DNA of 47,220 nt from Actinomyces timonensis DSM 23838 (GTDB lineage: Bacteria; Actinomycetota; Actinomycetes; Actinomycetales; Actinomycetaceae). The translations under genes and the position numbers were made by a program. Of the stretch, positions 27,811 through 35,968 are shown piece by piece; the first letter of the stretch is position 1; the number at the start of each line of letters is the position of its first letter. The DNA lies in the NCBI RefSeq assembly GCF_000295095.1, contig NZ_JH806632.1, positions 1,336,068 to 1,383,287 of the forward strand. Reading direction: 5' to 3'. Under the pieces are notes generated by a model. It ran no database searches. It saw only the letters and a program-made list of their open reading frames with translations, and was not told the origin of the DNA.

Positions 27811-28266
27811 TCAGTTCTTGGGGGCGCTGTGCCGGTAGACGTTCGTCTCGCGCAGCTCGAAGCCGCAGCGCTGGTAGAGGCGGTTGGCCGCCTCGCGGGA
27901 CGGGCGCGAGGTGAGGTCGACGGTGCGCGCGCCGAGCTCCTGGGCGTGGGCGACCGCCGCCTCCACGAGCTGGCGGCCGGCGCCCTGGCCGCGCGCCTCG
28001 GCGTCGACGACGACGTCCTCCACCCAGGCCCGCAGGCCCGTTGGGATCGTGAAGGTCGCCAGGGTCAGCATTCCCAGGATCGGGGCGGGGGCGGCGCCGG
28101 CGGGGGAGTCCGGGCGGAAGACGAAGAGGTAGACGCCGTCCTGTGCGAGAAGGGCCTCGCACTGCTCGGCGGTGAGCGCCGGGGCGCTGCGGGAGAGCTG
28201 GGGGATGAGGCGCTCCATCGCCTCGACGAGTTCGGGTCCTGCCTGGGTGACGATCTCGGTGGCCAT
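27811..28266 (-). CDS. GNAT-family N-acetyltransferase
   Basis: The 151-residue acetyl-CoA-dependent transferase has the acetyl-CoA-binding motif A as DVVVDAEARGQGAGRQLVEAA (R-G-Q-G-A-G), preceded by the strand ILGMLTLATFTIPTG. Motif B follows as VDLTSRPSREAANRLYQRCGFELRETNVYR. The Met at 28266 is chosen because the upstream frame is Arg/Ser-rich and AGAGAGG precedes it. The acceptor is unknown. It is convergent with the NlpC/P60 gene and divergent from the PAS gene. Confidence 0.9.
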   Translation of the reverse strand: MATEIVTQAGPELVEAMERLIPQLSRSAPALTAEQCEALLAQDGVYLFVFRPDSPAGAAPAPILGMLTLATFTIPTGLRAWVEDVVVDAEARGQGAGRQLVEAAVAHAQELGARTVDLTSRPSREAANRLYQRCGFELRETNVYRHSAPKN

Positions 28267-28451
28267 CGTGGTGCCTCTCTTGAGTGAGTGCCGCGGGGAC
28301 GCGCGCCGCGTGAGGGTCGGCGCGAATGCCCTGAGCCTAGCGGCGATGGGGAGCTGGCGAGGGCGGGCACACGGTGTCAGCATCGGGGGTAGTCTCAGGG
28401 GACCCAGCATGGGACCGTTGGGACGAGCATCTGGCCGGAGGGAGCCCCGCC

Positions 28452-29882
28452 ATGACCGAGCACACTGAGCCGACCCAGCCGACGAGTCAGAGCGAGCCGG
28501 TCGGAGCCGGCGCGCCGCCCGCTCAGGAGCGCGCTTTCGAGGCCCACGAGATCTTCTTCTCCACCACGGACGCCGCGGGCCGCATCCGCCGGGCCAACTC
28601 GATCTTCATGCGCCTGTCCGGCTACCCGCGCGGGGCGCTCGTGGGGCGGGCCCACAACGTCGTGCGCCACGCCGTCATGCCCGCCGGGCTCTTCCGCGGG
28701 GTGTGGGAGGACATCGAGGCCGGCCACGCCGCCAGCGCCTACATCACCAACCGCGCCTCCGACGGCGGGCACTACCGGGTCTTCGCCACCATCGTCCCCT
28801 CGGGCAGCGGCTACCTGTCCATCCGCACCCTCCCGCAGCTGACCGAGCAGCGCGATGCCTTCGAACGGGCCTTCGCGCGGGTTCGGGAAGTCGAGGCCGC
28901 CTCGGCCGCGGGAGGCTCCACCCGCCGGGAGGCCGCCGCCGCGGGGCAGGCCGCCCTGGCCCGCGAGCTCGAGGCGCTGGGGTATGAGTCCACCGTGGAC
29001 TTCACCCGGCAGGCCGTGGCCGCCGAGGTCGCCGCCCTCGTGGCCGCCGGGGTGGGCATCCCGAGCGCCGACGGGGCCGAGGGGCCCGTGGCCCGCGTTC
29101 TCGCGGAGATGCACGCCATCGAGGAGGCCACCAGAGGCCACCTCGCCCTGCTCGACGAGCTCGCCCGCCTCGTTCGCCTCCTCGACAGTCGCGCCACCGA
29201 GATCCAGGCGCTCGCGGCCAGGCTTGCCGAACTGCGAGTGGCCCTGCGCGCCACGAGGGACGAGGTCGCGCGCCTTGGCTCGCGGCCTGGGGCTGAGGGA
29301 GAGGGCGCCGACGGCTTCGAGGAGCGCTACCAGCGCGTCGACGCCCTCGTCCTCGAATGCGCCGAGGAGCTGCGCCCCCTGGCCGGGCAGGTCTCCGAAC
29401 TGCGCGGCGACGCCTACTCCGTGCGCTTCGCCATCGCCCTCATGCGCCTGCACAACCTCGCCTCGGGATTCTTCGCCGCCCAGATCCTGGCCGGGGACGA
29501 CGACGTCACCGAGAACGACGCCGTCGGCTCCCTCGAGGAGCTGACGAACGCCCTGAGCGAGGGCATCTCACGGCTCACCGACCACCGCGCCCTGCTGGAG
29601 GCCCGTCGCGAGCTCGTCGGCGGGGAGCTCGACGCCGTCGCCGAGGAGCTCACGGCCACGCACGGCCCCCTCACCGAGCTGCTGGCCGAGGCCGCCGCGG
29701 CGGGCGCGGGGCAGAGCAAGCCGGTGCGGCGCGCCACTGCCCTCGTCGCGGACGGCTTCCCCGAGGCGCGGGACCTGGCGGACCTGGCTGGAGCCGTTCG
29801 CGACCTGGAGATCCCGATGCTGGCCGCCGAGATCCAGGAGCGCATCACTGCCGTGCGGCGCGCCCTGGCCGAGCTGCGCTGA
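28452..29882 (+). CDS. Aer-type PAS domain protein without a signalling domain
   Basis: The 476-residue soluble protein has a PAS domain (about 30-130) with ANSIFMRLSGYPRGALVGRAHNVVRH. The HNVVRH stretch at 68-73 with MP following matches the FAD-binding PAS of the aerotaxis receptor Aer (HNIVRHPDMP). The remaining 340 residues are almost all helix, with long Ala/Leu/Glu/Arg segments that look like coiled coil. There is no membrane segment, HAMP domain or MCP hairpin motif, nor a kinase or cyclase. It may be a redox or oxygen sensor with a helical output. GGAGGGA lies 8 bases before ATG 28452. Palindromic element B starts at the base after its stop. Confidence 0.85.
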   Translation: MTEHTEPTQPTSQSEPVGAGAPPAQERAFEAHEIFFSTTDAAGRIRRANSIFMRLSGYPRGALVGRAHNVVRHAVMPAGLFRGVWEDIEAGHAASAYITNRASDGGHYRVFATIVPSGSGYLSIRTLPQLTEQRDAFERAFARVREVEAASAAGGSTRREAAAAGQAALARELEALGYESTVDFTRQAVAAEVAALVAAGVGIPSADGAEGPVARVLAEMHAIEEATRGHLALLDELARLVRLLDSRATEIQALAARLAELRVALRATRDEVARLGSRPGAEGEGADGFEERYQRVDALVLECAEELRPLAGQVSELRGDAYSVRFAIALMRLHNLASGFFAAQILAGDDDVTENDAVGSLEELTNALSEGISRLTDHRALLEARRELVGGELDAVAEELTATHGPLTELLAEAAAAGAGQSKPVRRATALVADGFPEARDLADLAGAVRDLEIPMLAAEIQERITAVRRALAELR

Positions 29883-29995
29883 GCACTGCCGGGTGCGCCT
29901 GGCACCGGTGGTTGCGGCAAACACCTTCGGGTGCGTTGCCACCGCAACCCACGGTGCTCGGCGCGACCACCGGTGCTGGAGGCACCCGCCGATGG
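29883..29995. repeat. 113-bp palindromic-unit element, copy B
   Basis: Six 14-bp units start at 29883, 29902, 29921, 29944, 29963 and 29982. Spacers are GCCTG, GGCAA, GTTGCCACC (9 bases, 29935-29943), TCGGC and TGGAG. Units 2 and 5 are reverse complements at 13 of 14 positions. It starts at the first base after the PAS gene's stop and lies between convergent genes. Same orientation as copy D. Confidence 0.9.
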
Positions 29996-30019
29996 CGCGG
30001 GGGAGGCGCCCCTCTCCGG

Positions 30020-30712
30020 CTATGCCGGCGTCGGCGCGGCGGCGGGGACCACGTGCAGGCGCCGCCAGCCCAGCGCCCCGCTGACCACGACGAGCGCCGC
30101 CGTGTAGACGGCCGCGTGCCCGAGGCCGCCCGCGAGCGCGCTGGAAGCGTCCGCCACCGGCCCGACGGCGAGGCTCGCCAGCTCACGGGCCGACCACAGA
30201 GGCAGGGCGCGCGTCCACGACTCCTGCGGGTCCACGAGGAGCTGGACCGCCATGATCCCGATGAGCAGGAGCGCCCCCTCCAAGTCCCGGGGCACGAGGG
30301 CCGCCGTGAGCGCGCCCAGCGGGGCCGCGACGGTGGCGCCAAGGAGCAGGAGCGGCACCACCGCCGTCGGCCGCTCGAGTGAGTCCCCGATCGTCGCGAT
30401 CGCCACGATCGAGTAGGCGCAGGCGAGCGCCCAGCCCATGGCGAGGACCGCCAGGAGGCGGCCCGCGAGCAGCGCCAGGGGCGGCGCCCCCGCAACGGCG
30501 AGGCGGCGGTCGATGCCGCGCGAGGAGACGTGGGTGAACAGGGCGAGGGTCGCCACCGCCCACCCCAGGCCCATCGACAGCAGCCGCAGCGCCGTCCAGT
30601 GGGTGTCCACGCGCACCGCGAAGAACGCCAGGGGGAGAAGGCAGGTGAGAGCCAGAGCGCCGCGGCGCCGAAGGAGCTCGACCACAGTGGTGCGGGCGAC
30701 GAGCAGGGTCAT
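30020..30712 (-). CDS. ABC transporter permease (ABC-2-like)
   Basis: The 230-residue membrane protein has about six hydrophobic segments (GALALTCLLPLAFFAV, LGWAVATLALFTHV and further pairs). It has the size and topology of a compact ABC-2 exporter subunit. ATG 30712 overlaps the stop of the ATPase gene (ATGA), so the two are translationally coupled. Substrate unknown. The set PadR, HAAS-ATPase and permease reads as one self-contained, PadR-controlled export unit. Confidence 0.85.
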   Translation of the reverse strand: MTLLVARTTVVELLRRRGALALTCLLPLAFFAVRVDTHWTALRLLSMGLGWAVATLALFTHVSSRGIDRRLAVAGAPPLALLAGRLLAVLAMGWALACAYSIVAIATIGDSLERPTAVVPLLLLGATVAAPLGALTAALVPRDLEGALLLIGIMAVQLLVDPQESWTRALPLWSARELASLAVGPVADASSALAGGLGHAAVYTAALVVVSGALGWRRLHVVPAAAPTPA

Positions 30713-31581
30713 GATGCCACCTCCTCGGGGCGCTCGGGGCTGGGGAGCTCGATGACGCGGTCGACGTGGTCGAGGTCGCGCAGCAGGTGGGTGACGAGGA
30801 GGACCCCCGCGCCGCTCGAGCGCCAGGCCTCCACGAGCCCCCACAGGTCCTCGTAGGCCAGCGAGTCGAAGCCCTGGTAGGGCTCATCGAGGAGGAGCAG
30901 GTCCGGGGAGTCGATCTGGGCGAGGGCGAGGTTGAGCTTCTGCTGGGTCCCGCCCGACAGTGTGCCAGCGCTCTGCCCTCCCCGCGCCCGCCATCTCAGG
31001 CCGGCCAGCAGCCCATGCCCGACGGCGACCGCGCGGCGCGGCGCCATGCCCCGGGCCGCGCCGAAGAGGCGGCAGTGCTCGTCCACGGTGAGCAGCGGGG
31101 CCAGGCCATTCAATTGGGGCGCGTAGCCGAAGCGGGGAGCGCGCTCCACCCGGCCCGCGCTCGGGCGCAGGAGCCCTGCGCAGATCTGCAGCAGGGTGGA
31201 CTTGCCCGCCCCATTGGCGCCGACGACGGCCATGACCTCCCCGCGCCGCAGTTCGAGGCTGATCCCGGTGAGGACCGGGCGGTGGGACCGCATGGCGCTC
31301 ACGCCGTCGAGCCGGAGGACCACCTCTCCGGGAGCGGAGGGCAGGGGGTCGGGGCGGGAGCCTGCGCGCAGGGCGGTGACGAGCTCGCGCGCGTAGATCG
31401 TGGCGGGGCCGAAGAGCGCCTCGGGCGGGGCGGCGGCCGCCAGGGCCTCACTGCTCGCGGAGGTCGCGGCGTCGTCGCAGGCGGGGCCGGGCAGGCCGAG
31501 GGCGGCGAGCTCGGCGCGCAGGGTGGCGCACCAGGCGGCGTGAGGATCGTGCGGCGCGGGGACCGTGCGCAGGGAGGTCAT
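30709..31581 (-). CDS. ABC transporter ATPase with N-terminal HAAS-like domain
   Basis: The 290-residue ATPase has Walker A GANGAGKST, a Q-loop in FGYAPQLNG, signature LSGGTQQKLNLALAQ (canonical LSGGQ altered to LSGGT), Walker B LLLLDEP and a switch His in LVTHLL. The first 85 residues are unusual: an alpha-helical segment (AAWCATLRAELAALGL to LFGPATIYARELVTAL) that resembles HAAS domains, which normally are separate membrane-protein modules found beside PadR genes. The start at 31581 overlaps the padR stop, so translation is coupled. Confidence 0.88.
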   Translation of the reverse strand: MTSLRTVPAPHDPHAAWCATLRAELAALGLPGPACDDAATSASSEALAAAAPPEALFGPATIYARELVTALRAGSRPDPLPSAPGEVVLRLDGVSAMRSHRPVLTGISLELRRGEVMAVVGANGAGKSTLLQICAGLLRPSAGRVERAPRFGYAPQLNGLAPLLTVDEHCRLFGAARGMAPRRAVAVGHGLLAGLRWRARGGQSAGTLSGGTQQKLNLALAQIDSPDLLLLDEPYQGFDSLAYEDLWGLVEAWRSSGAGVLLVTHLLRDLDHVDRVIELPSPERPEEVAS

Positions 31582-31967
31582 GTGGTCCTCCCGGTGCTGC
31601 GCTCGGGGGCGGTGCCCGGGGTCGCGGGGGCGAGGGGGGTGAGCGGGCGCGGGCTCATGATGCCGCCGACCGCCTGGCTGAAGGAGGCCCACTCCTCGCG
31701 GTGGGAGGCCAGGGCGCTCCGACCGGCGTCGGTGATCTCGAAGTACTTGCGCGCCGGGCCGGAGGTGGAGGGCTGCCAGGAGGCGGTGATGAGTCCCTGC
31801 TTCTCCAGGCGCAGGAGCGCGGGGTAGAGGGTTCCGCCCGGGATCGTGCCGAGGCCCGCGGCGTCGAGGCGCTGGGCGAGGGCGAGGCCATAGTCCGGGG
31901 CCGTCTCCAAGAGGGACAGGAGACAGGGGGCGAGGAAGCCGTGGAGGATCTGCGTTGACGGCGTCAT
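31578..31967 (-). CDS. PadR-family transcriptional regulator
   Basis: The 129-residue repressor has a PadR winged HTH at residues 5-90 with FLAPCLLSLLETAPDYGLALAQRL, the recognition segment GGTLYPALLRLEKQGLI and the wing PARKYFEITDAGRSAL. The C-terminal dimerisation part is short and ends in a flexible Pro/Thr tail. It is the first gene of the unit padR, HAAS-ATPase, permease. TAGCCT ends 7 bases before ATG 31967, suggesting a leaderless transcript, and an inverted repeat next to it (31978-31992) is a likely autoregulatory operator. Confidence 0.92.
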   Translation of the reverse strand: MTPSTQILHGFLAPCLLSLLETAPDYGLALAQRLDAAGLGTIPGGTLYPALLRLEKQGLITASWQPSTSGPARKYFEITDAGRSALASHREEWASFSQAVGGIMSPRPLTPLAPATPGTAPERSTGRTT

Positions 31968-31977
31968 GCTAGTCAGG

Positions 31978-31992
31978 CTACCTAGTTAGTAG
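31978..31992. promoter_or_regulatory. Candidate PadR operator
   Basis: CTACCTAGTTAGTAG has dyad symmetry (CTAC and GTAG arms, CTAG core) and lies 11 bases upstream of the padR ATG, beside the putative -10 TAGCCT. Position and symmetry fit autorepression, as is common for PadR genes. It does not match the classical TACAT-type PadR site exactly. Confidence 0.45.
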
Positions 31993-32003
31993 AAAGTCTG
32001 TCT

Positions 32004-32098
32004 AGGGATGGCCTGCGGCGATGGTGTGGGGTGATGGCCGGCGACGATAGCGGGATGCCGTGGGGTGATGGCGTGCGGCGATGGCCTGCGGCGGTGGC
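32004..32098. repeat. Degenerate GATGG-rich tandem repeats
   Basis: About 95 bases made of repeated blocks such as TGGGGTGATGGC (twice) and GCGATGGCCTGCGGCG (twice), lying between padR and palindromic element C. No open frame of note is present on either strand. It is probably slippage-prone non-coding DNA. Confidence 0.5.
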
Positions 32099-32149
32099 GT
32101 CCTCGCGCACGAGCGGCTGTGCGAGCGATGTCGGGAGCTTCCTTCTCGC

Positions 32150-32285
32150 GCGTTCCCGGGTGCGCTGAGCCCGTGCTGACAGGCGCGCTGCGCACTGATG
32201 GGTGCCTCCAGCACCGAGAGGTGCGGAGACAACGCACCTCTCGGTGCTGGGCGCACCCGTCGGTGGAGGAAGCACCTGTCGGTTT
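32150..32285. repeat. 113-bp palindromic-unit element, copy C (plus one extra unit)
   Basis: The six-unit core runs 32173-32285, with units at 32173, 32192, 32211, 32234, 32253 and 32272 and spacers GCTGC, CTCCA, GGAGACAAC (9 bases, 32225-32233), TGGGC and AGGAA. The two central units (GCACCGAGAGGTGC and GCACCTCTCGGTGC) are exact reverse complements. A further degenerate unit lies at 32150-32163 across a second 9-base spacer. The last unit overlaps the stop codon of the 32284 gene, so the array has contributed the gene's 3' end. Confidence 0.85.
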
Positions 32286-33267
32286 AGGCGCGCAGCGGCC
32301 AGGGCGCGGGCATCTGCTCCAGGCCTGCGCGGACGAGGCACTCGATCATCGCCGCGCCGTCGTGGTACCACGCGTCGTTCCAGCCCCAGCGCCGGACTAT
32401 GACGCCATACAGATCCTCCAGTTCGTTCTGCCTGTCCTTCTCATCGAGCAGTACGGCCCGTGTGTCCCTGCCGAAGGAGGCGGGGTCGTACTTGATCCGG
32501 CCGTCGTACTCGCCGACCAGGTTGATCGAGGCCCAGTAGAAGTCGACGCGGATCACCCGGCCACCGGCGTCGAGCACGTACTGCAGGACCGGCTGCGGCA
32601 AGCGGCCCTGCCACTGGCGAACCCGCGACACCGACTCGCCCGGGGACTCCGCCCTCTCGTCGGCCAGGCCGAGGGCGGTCCGCGCTACCCGCAGGCCCCG
32701 GGAGCCCGCTGGGATCCGCTCCAGCGCCTCGCGGAGCTCCTCCCACACGCACAACTCCTGGTGGAGCGCGGAGTCCATCGCGCATACGCCCGGGATGAGG
32801 CCTCCCCATCGGGCGATGTCCACGGCGGCGTCGGCAGCGCTCGCCAGGAGGAGCCCTCCGTGCTCGACGATGTCGAGGTTCCCTGCCCGGTGCCGTCGCC
32901 GCATGAGTGTTGTTCGAGAGCGTGAGGCTTGGCGTCGGAGCACCTCCACACGCTCCAAGCGCATCCCGACGACGGGGATCCCATAGGCGATGGCAGCGGA
33001 GGGACCGACAAGGACCGCCTCATCATCTGTCCGACGGACCGCCTCGATGAGAAGGCGGTGGCGCTCGGCGGGACGCATCGCCTTCCAGGCCTCAGCCTCG
33101 GCGTAGACACCACGGGCGACGCGCACCAAGCCGTCGATGCGTTCCGGGTGGAGGGGCCCGATGGCGGTGCTCGCGGACTCGTGGGCGATGACGATGACGG
33201 GGAGCGGGGGCGGCGGCGGGACGGCCGGTGTGGTCTGGGAAGCGGCGCGCTGGGCTGAGATGTGCAT
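32284..33267 (-). CDS. AbiEi-like / DUF559-type nuclease-fold protein
   Basis: The 327-residue protein follows a common actinobacterial two-part layout. The N-terminal half has GLVRVARGVYAEAEAW and VGPSAAIAYGIPVV, like the antitoxin domain of type IV AbiEi proteins. The C-terminal half has a Vsr/DUF559 PD-(D/E)xK fold: Glu in GESVSRV, Asp in RVDFYWASI, and LVGEYDGRIKY with Glu and Lys. It looks cytoplasmic. No AbiEii nucleotidyltransferase toxin is adjacent. The Met at 33267 has no clear Shine-Dalgarno, and the longer frame runs into repeat D. It is bracketed by palindromic elements C and D. It may act in phage defence or be a domesticated repair nuclease. Confidence 0.7.
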   Translation of the reverse strand: MHISAQRAASQTTPAVPPPPPLPVIVIAHESASTAIGPLHPERIDGLVRVARGVYAEAEAWKAMRPAERHRLLIEAVRRTDDEAVLVGPSAAIAYGIPVVGMRLERVEVLRRQASRSRTTLMRRRHRAGNLDIVEHGGLLLASAADAAVDIARWGGLIPGVCAMDSALHQELCVWEELREALERIPAGSRGLRVARTALGLADERAESPGESVSRVRQWQGRLPQPVLQYVLDAGGRVIRVDFYWASINLVGEYDGRIKYDPASFGRDTRAVLLDEKDRQNELEDLYGVIVRRWGWNDAWYHDGAAMIECLVRAGLEQMPAPWPLRA

Positions 33268-33385
33268 GAGATCCAGATTGCGGCGCGTTTGTCGGCATTG
33301 CCGCGCCTCTCCACAGCGCGCGGAGTGCGGCGTGCGTGAGGAGGCCTGTGGATCCCGGCGCGTCCTGGGCGCGGGGGCTCCGCGC

Positions 33386-33498
33386 GTATCGCCGGGTGCG
33401 TCTAGCACTGGTGGGTGCGGCAAGCACCGAGAGGTGCGTTGTCGCCGCACCCGTGGGTGCTGGGCGCACCTGTCGGTGGAGGAAGCACCTCTCGGCGA
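33386..33498. repeat. 113-bp palindromic-unit element, copy D
   Basis: Six 14-bp units start at 33386, 33405, 33424, 33447, 33466 and 33485. Spacers are GTCTA, GGCAA, GTTGTCGCC (9 bases, 33438-33446), TGGGC and AGGAA. The last two spacers equal those of copy C, and the second spacer equals that of copy B. It lies between the start of the 32284 gene and the end of rlmC. Its reverse complement aligns with copy A unit by unit. Confidence 0.9.
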
Positions 33499-33535
33499 GG
33501 GGCGCGCGGGGATGGAGAGCGCTCTCGACGGCGCC

Positions 33536-34876
33536 TCAGCGCACGAGCTCGACGAGCACCTCGGCGTGCGGGGTATGCGGGAACATGTCGAACAAGCGCG
33601 CCCGGCGCACCCGCAGTGACGGCATCCGCCCCAGATCAGCGGCGAGCGACGCCGGATTGCACGAGGAGTACAGCACCCGCGCCACCCCCGAGGCCTCGAT
33701 CCTCCCCGCCAGCTCCTCCCCGATGCCGCGTCTGGGAGGGTTGACGACGAGCAGGTCCGGCAGGCCGCCGAGCCCGCGCGCCGCCGAGGGATCGAGCACG
33801 CGGGCGTCGCCCGCCTCGAAGCGCGCCTGCTCAGCGCTCAGCCCCGCCAGCGCCGCCGAGGCCCGCGCGCCGTCGATCGCCGACGCCGAGATCTCCACCC
33901 CGAGGACGCTCGGCCCGGGACTCCTCTCCTCCCCGCTCGCCGCTCCTGCCAGCGCCAGCGCGAAGCCGCCCACCCCGCAGAACAGGTCCCACGCCCGCCG
34001 CATCGGGCCTGTGCCAGCGGGCGCGTCCGCCGCCCAGTCGCGGGCAGTGGCGTACAGTGCCTCGGCCACGGCGGTGTTCGTCTGGAAGAAGGAGCGCGTC
34101 GGCAGGTAGAGAGCCAGCTCGCCCCGGGCGGCGGCCCCTCGCCCGCCCGACGGCGCGGCCCCTCCCATCAGGGCGGCCGCCCCCGGCGCTCCCGCGTCCC
34201 CGGGCAGGGACAGGCGCATGAGCAGGCGATCCTCCTCGGTGAGCACGATCTCCTCGGGCCCCTCCAGGATGGCCTGGTGCACGGGCTGGATATTCGCGCT
34301 GGCCACGGCGAGCATCGGCAGGAGCGTTCGCAGGCGCCCCAGCCCATCGCGCAGGCGCCCCACAAGGCGATCGGAGCGCAGGACGAAGCGCACCATGAGA
34401 TCGCCGTCCGGCGAGGCCGTCACCAGGAGGTGCTTGAGCTCCCCGCGCCTGCCGGGGATCGAGTACGGCTCCAGCCCTGCCTCGCCGATGAACCCGGCCA
34501 GGACCGGCAGGGCCTCCTCGATCGCTGGCACGTGGAGCGGGCAGGAGCGCAGGTCGACGGCGCCGCCCCAACGATCCGCCAGGCCCAGGACTGGCGCGCT
34601 CGCCGTTCCACTGACCGCCATCTTCGCCTTGCCGCGGAAGCGCAGCGGCGCGCTCGCGACCGGGGGCTCCCAGGCGCCGTCAGGCACATGAGGGCCCAGC
34701 CGCTGGGCGACCGCCCCCTGCTTGGCGGCCAGTTGATCGGCAAGCGCCACACCCATTCGCGGGCAGGAGCGGCAGGCGCCGGAGTCGTGCAGCGCGCACG
34801 CGGCCTTCGATAGCGCAGACGGCGCGGACGGAGCGCTCGAGCCGACGGCGCGCGCGGCACGGTGATCAACGGGCAC
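33536..34876 (-). CDS. rlmC: 23S rRNA (uracil-C5)-methyltransferase, RlmC-like
   Basis: This is a SAM-dependent m5U methyltransferase of the RumA/RlmC/TrmA class, 446 residues. Iron-sulphur ligands are Cys27, Cys35, Cys38 ([12 protein letters not shown]) and a fourth Cys near 112 (RSCPLH). This N-terminal pattern is close to RlmC of E. coli. The methyltransferase domain has [24 protein letters not shown] and the catalytic Cys in [12 protein letters not shown]. The substrate would be U747-like; RlmCD-type double specificity is possible. A GTG start without a clear Shine-Dalgarno (TATCCT lies 5 bases upstream). Longer than the roughly 375 aa of E. coli through internal Gly/Ala inserts. Confidence 0.9.
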   Translation of the reverse strand: MPVDHRAARAVGSSAPSAPSALSKAACALHDSGACRSCPRMGVALADQLAAKQGAVAQRLGPHVPDGAWEPPVASAPLRFRGKAKMAVSGTASAPVLGLADRWGGAVDLRSCPLHVPAIEEALPVLAGFIGEAGLEPYSIPGRRGELKHLLVTASPDGDLMVRFVLRSDRLVGRLRDGLGRLRTLLPMLAVASANIQPVHQAILEGPEEIVLTEEDRLLMRLSLPGDAGAPGAAALMGGAAPSGGRGAAARGELALYLPTRSFFQTNTAVAEALYATARDWAADAPAGTGPMRRAWDLFCGVGGFALALAGAASGEERSPGPSVLGVEISASAIDGARASAALAGLSAEQARFEAGDARVLDPSAARGLGGLPDLLVVNPPRRGIGEELAGRIEASGVARVLYSSCNPASLAADLGRMPSLRVRRARLFDMFPHTPHAEVLVELVR

Positions 34877-34977
34877 ACCCGAGGATATCCCGGCTCTCGC
34901 GCCGGGCTCTCGCGCGGCGCTGGTCCCAGGCGGTGGCCGCCTCGTCGGCGGCGTGGGCCATCAGGCGCCGGTGAGGC

Positions 34978-35340
34978 TCACAGCTTGCCGATGCCGGAGA
35001 TGATCAGGCCGACCCCCAGCGACGCGAAGACGACCGAGAGCCACTGGATCGGGATGAAGAACAGGGTGTGGACGTTGCGGTGCGAGCGGAGCGGCCCTGG
35101 CCGCATCTCGTCGATCAGGCCCTCGATCTGCGCCCGCGCCTCCTCCTCGCTGGCGGGGGCGGGGGAGCCGGGGGCCGCCTGGAATGCCCCGGTGTGGAAC
35201 CGCTCCCACATCTCGGCGCGCTGCAGCTCGAGATGCTCGTCGATCTTCTTCGCCGGCCGGCTGATGTTGAGGTACTGGCCGAGGTACCAGCAGGCGACGG
35301 CGGCTAGGAGGAATCCGAGCAAAACCGCGGCAAGGCGCAT
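34978..35340 (-). CDS. Small two-helix membrane protein
   Basis: The 120-residue protein has a first membrane helix at 3-22 ([19 protein letters not shown]), a charged middle part of about 70 residues ([18 protein letters not shown] and an acidic helix), and a second helix at the C-terminus ([21 protein letters not shown]). I do not recognise the family. Its start is only 34 bases from the divergent ispF start, so the two promoters overlap. No Shine-Dalgarno is visible. Confidence 0.75.
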   Translation of the reverse strand: MRLAAVLLGFLLAAVACWYLGQYLNISRPAKKIDEHLELQRAEMWERFHTGAFQAAPGSPAPASEEEARAQIEGLIDEMRPGPLRSHRNVHTLFFIPIQWLSVVFASLGVGLIISGIGKL

Positions 35341-35374
35341 GCCACAGGAGTGTCGGCGCGGGCACACTGCTCCT

Positions 35375-35926
35375 ATGACCTCACCCGACGCCAGCCCCGC
35401 AGCCGCCCCCGCCGCCCACCCCGCCGTCGTCATCCCGCGAACGGGGATCGGCACCGACGTCCACGCCTTCGCCGCTCCCGACTCCGGCACCCCCCTTCGC
35501 CTCGCCTGCCTCGACTGGCCGGGGGAGACCGGGCTGGCAGGGCACTCCGACGGCGACGTCGTCGCCCACGCCTGCTGTGACGCCCTCTTCTCCGCCGCCG
35601 CCCTGGGCGACCTCGGCTCCAACTTCGGCACCGCCGAGCCGCAGTGGAAGGGCGCCGCGGGCAGCGCGCTCCTGGCCGAGGCGGCGCGGCGCGTACGAGC
35701 CGCCGGATTCGAGATCGGCAATATCGCCGTCCAGCTCGTCGGCGAGCGCCCCCGCATCGCCCCCCGCATGGCCGAGGCCACCGCCGCTCTCACCCAGGCC
35801 GTGGGCGCCCCTGTCCACTTCTCCGCCACCACCACCGACCACCTCGGCTTCCTCGGCCGCGCCGAGGGCCTGCTCGCCATCGCCACGGCCCTCGTCCACG
35901 CCGCCGAGGCGCCCACGCGCGCCTGA
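35375..35926 (+). CDS. ispF: 2-C-methyl-D-erythritol 2,4-cyclodiphosphate synthase
   Basis: IspF forms the cyclodiphosphate in the MEP isoprenoid pathway; it is a trimer with Zn and Mg at the interface. The 183-residue protein has the metal ligands Asp and His in GTDVHAF (about residue 28), His in [18 protein letters not shown], and the motifs [21 protein letters not shown] and [20 protein letters not shown]. The first 20 residues are an Ala/Pro-rich extension. ispD, its usual partner, is absent from the window. ATG 35375 lies in the 34-base divergent gap with no Shine-Dalgarno. Confidence 0.95.
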   Translation: MTSPDASPAAAPAAHPAVVIPRTGIGTDVHAFAAPDSGTPLRLACLDWPGETGLAGHSDGDVVAHACCDALFSAAALGDLGSNFGTAEPQWKGAAGSALLAEAARRVRAAGFEIGNIAVQLVGERPRIAPRMAEATAALTQAVGAPVHFSATTTDHLGFLGRAEGLLAIATALVHAAEAPTRA

Positions 35927-35968
35927 CCACGGCCGACCCGCGAAAGGCCCACCGGCTAGGCTGCCCCC

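Noticed and set aside
28279-28285. A CTTGAGT half-site of the HAIR type upstream of the GNAT gene
   Set aside because: There is no ACTCAAG partner at the 7-base spacing, so it is a chance half-site.
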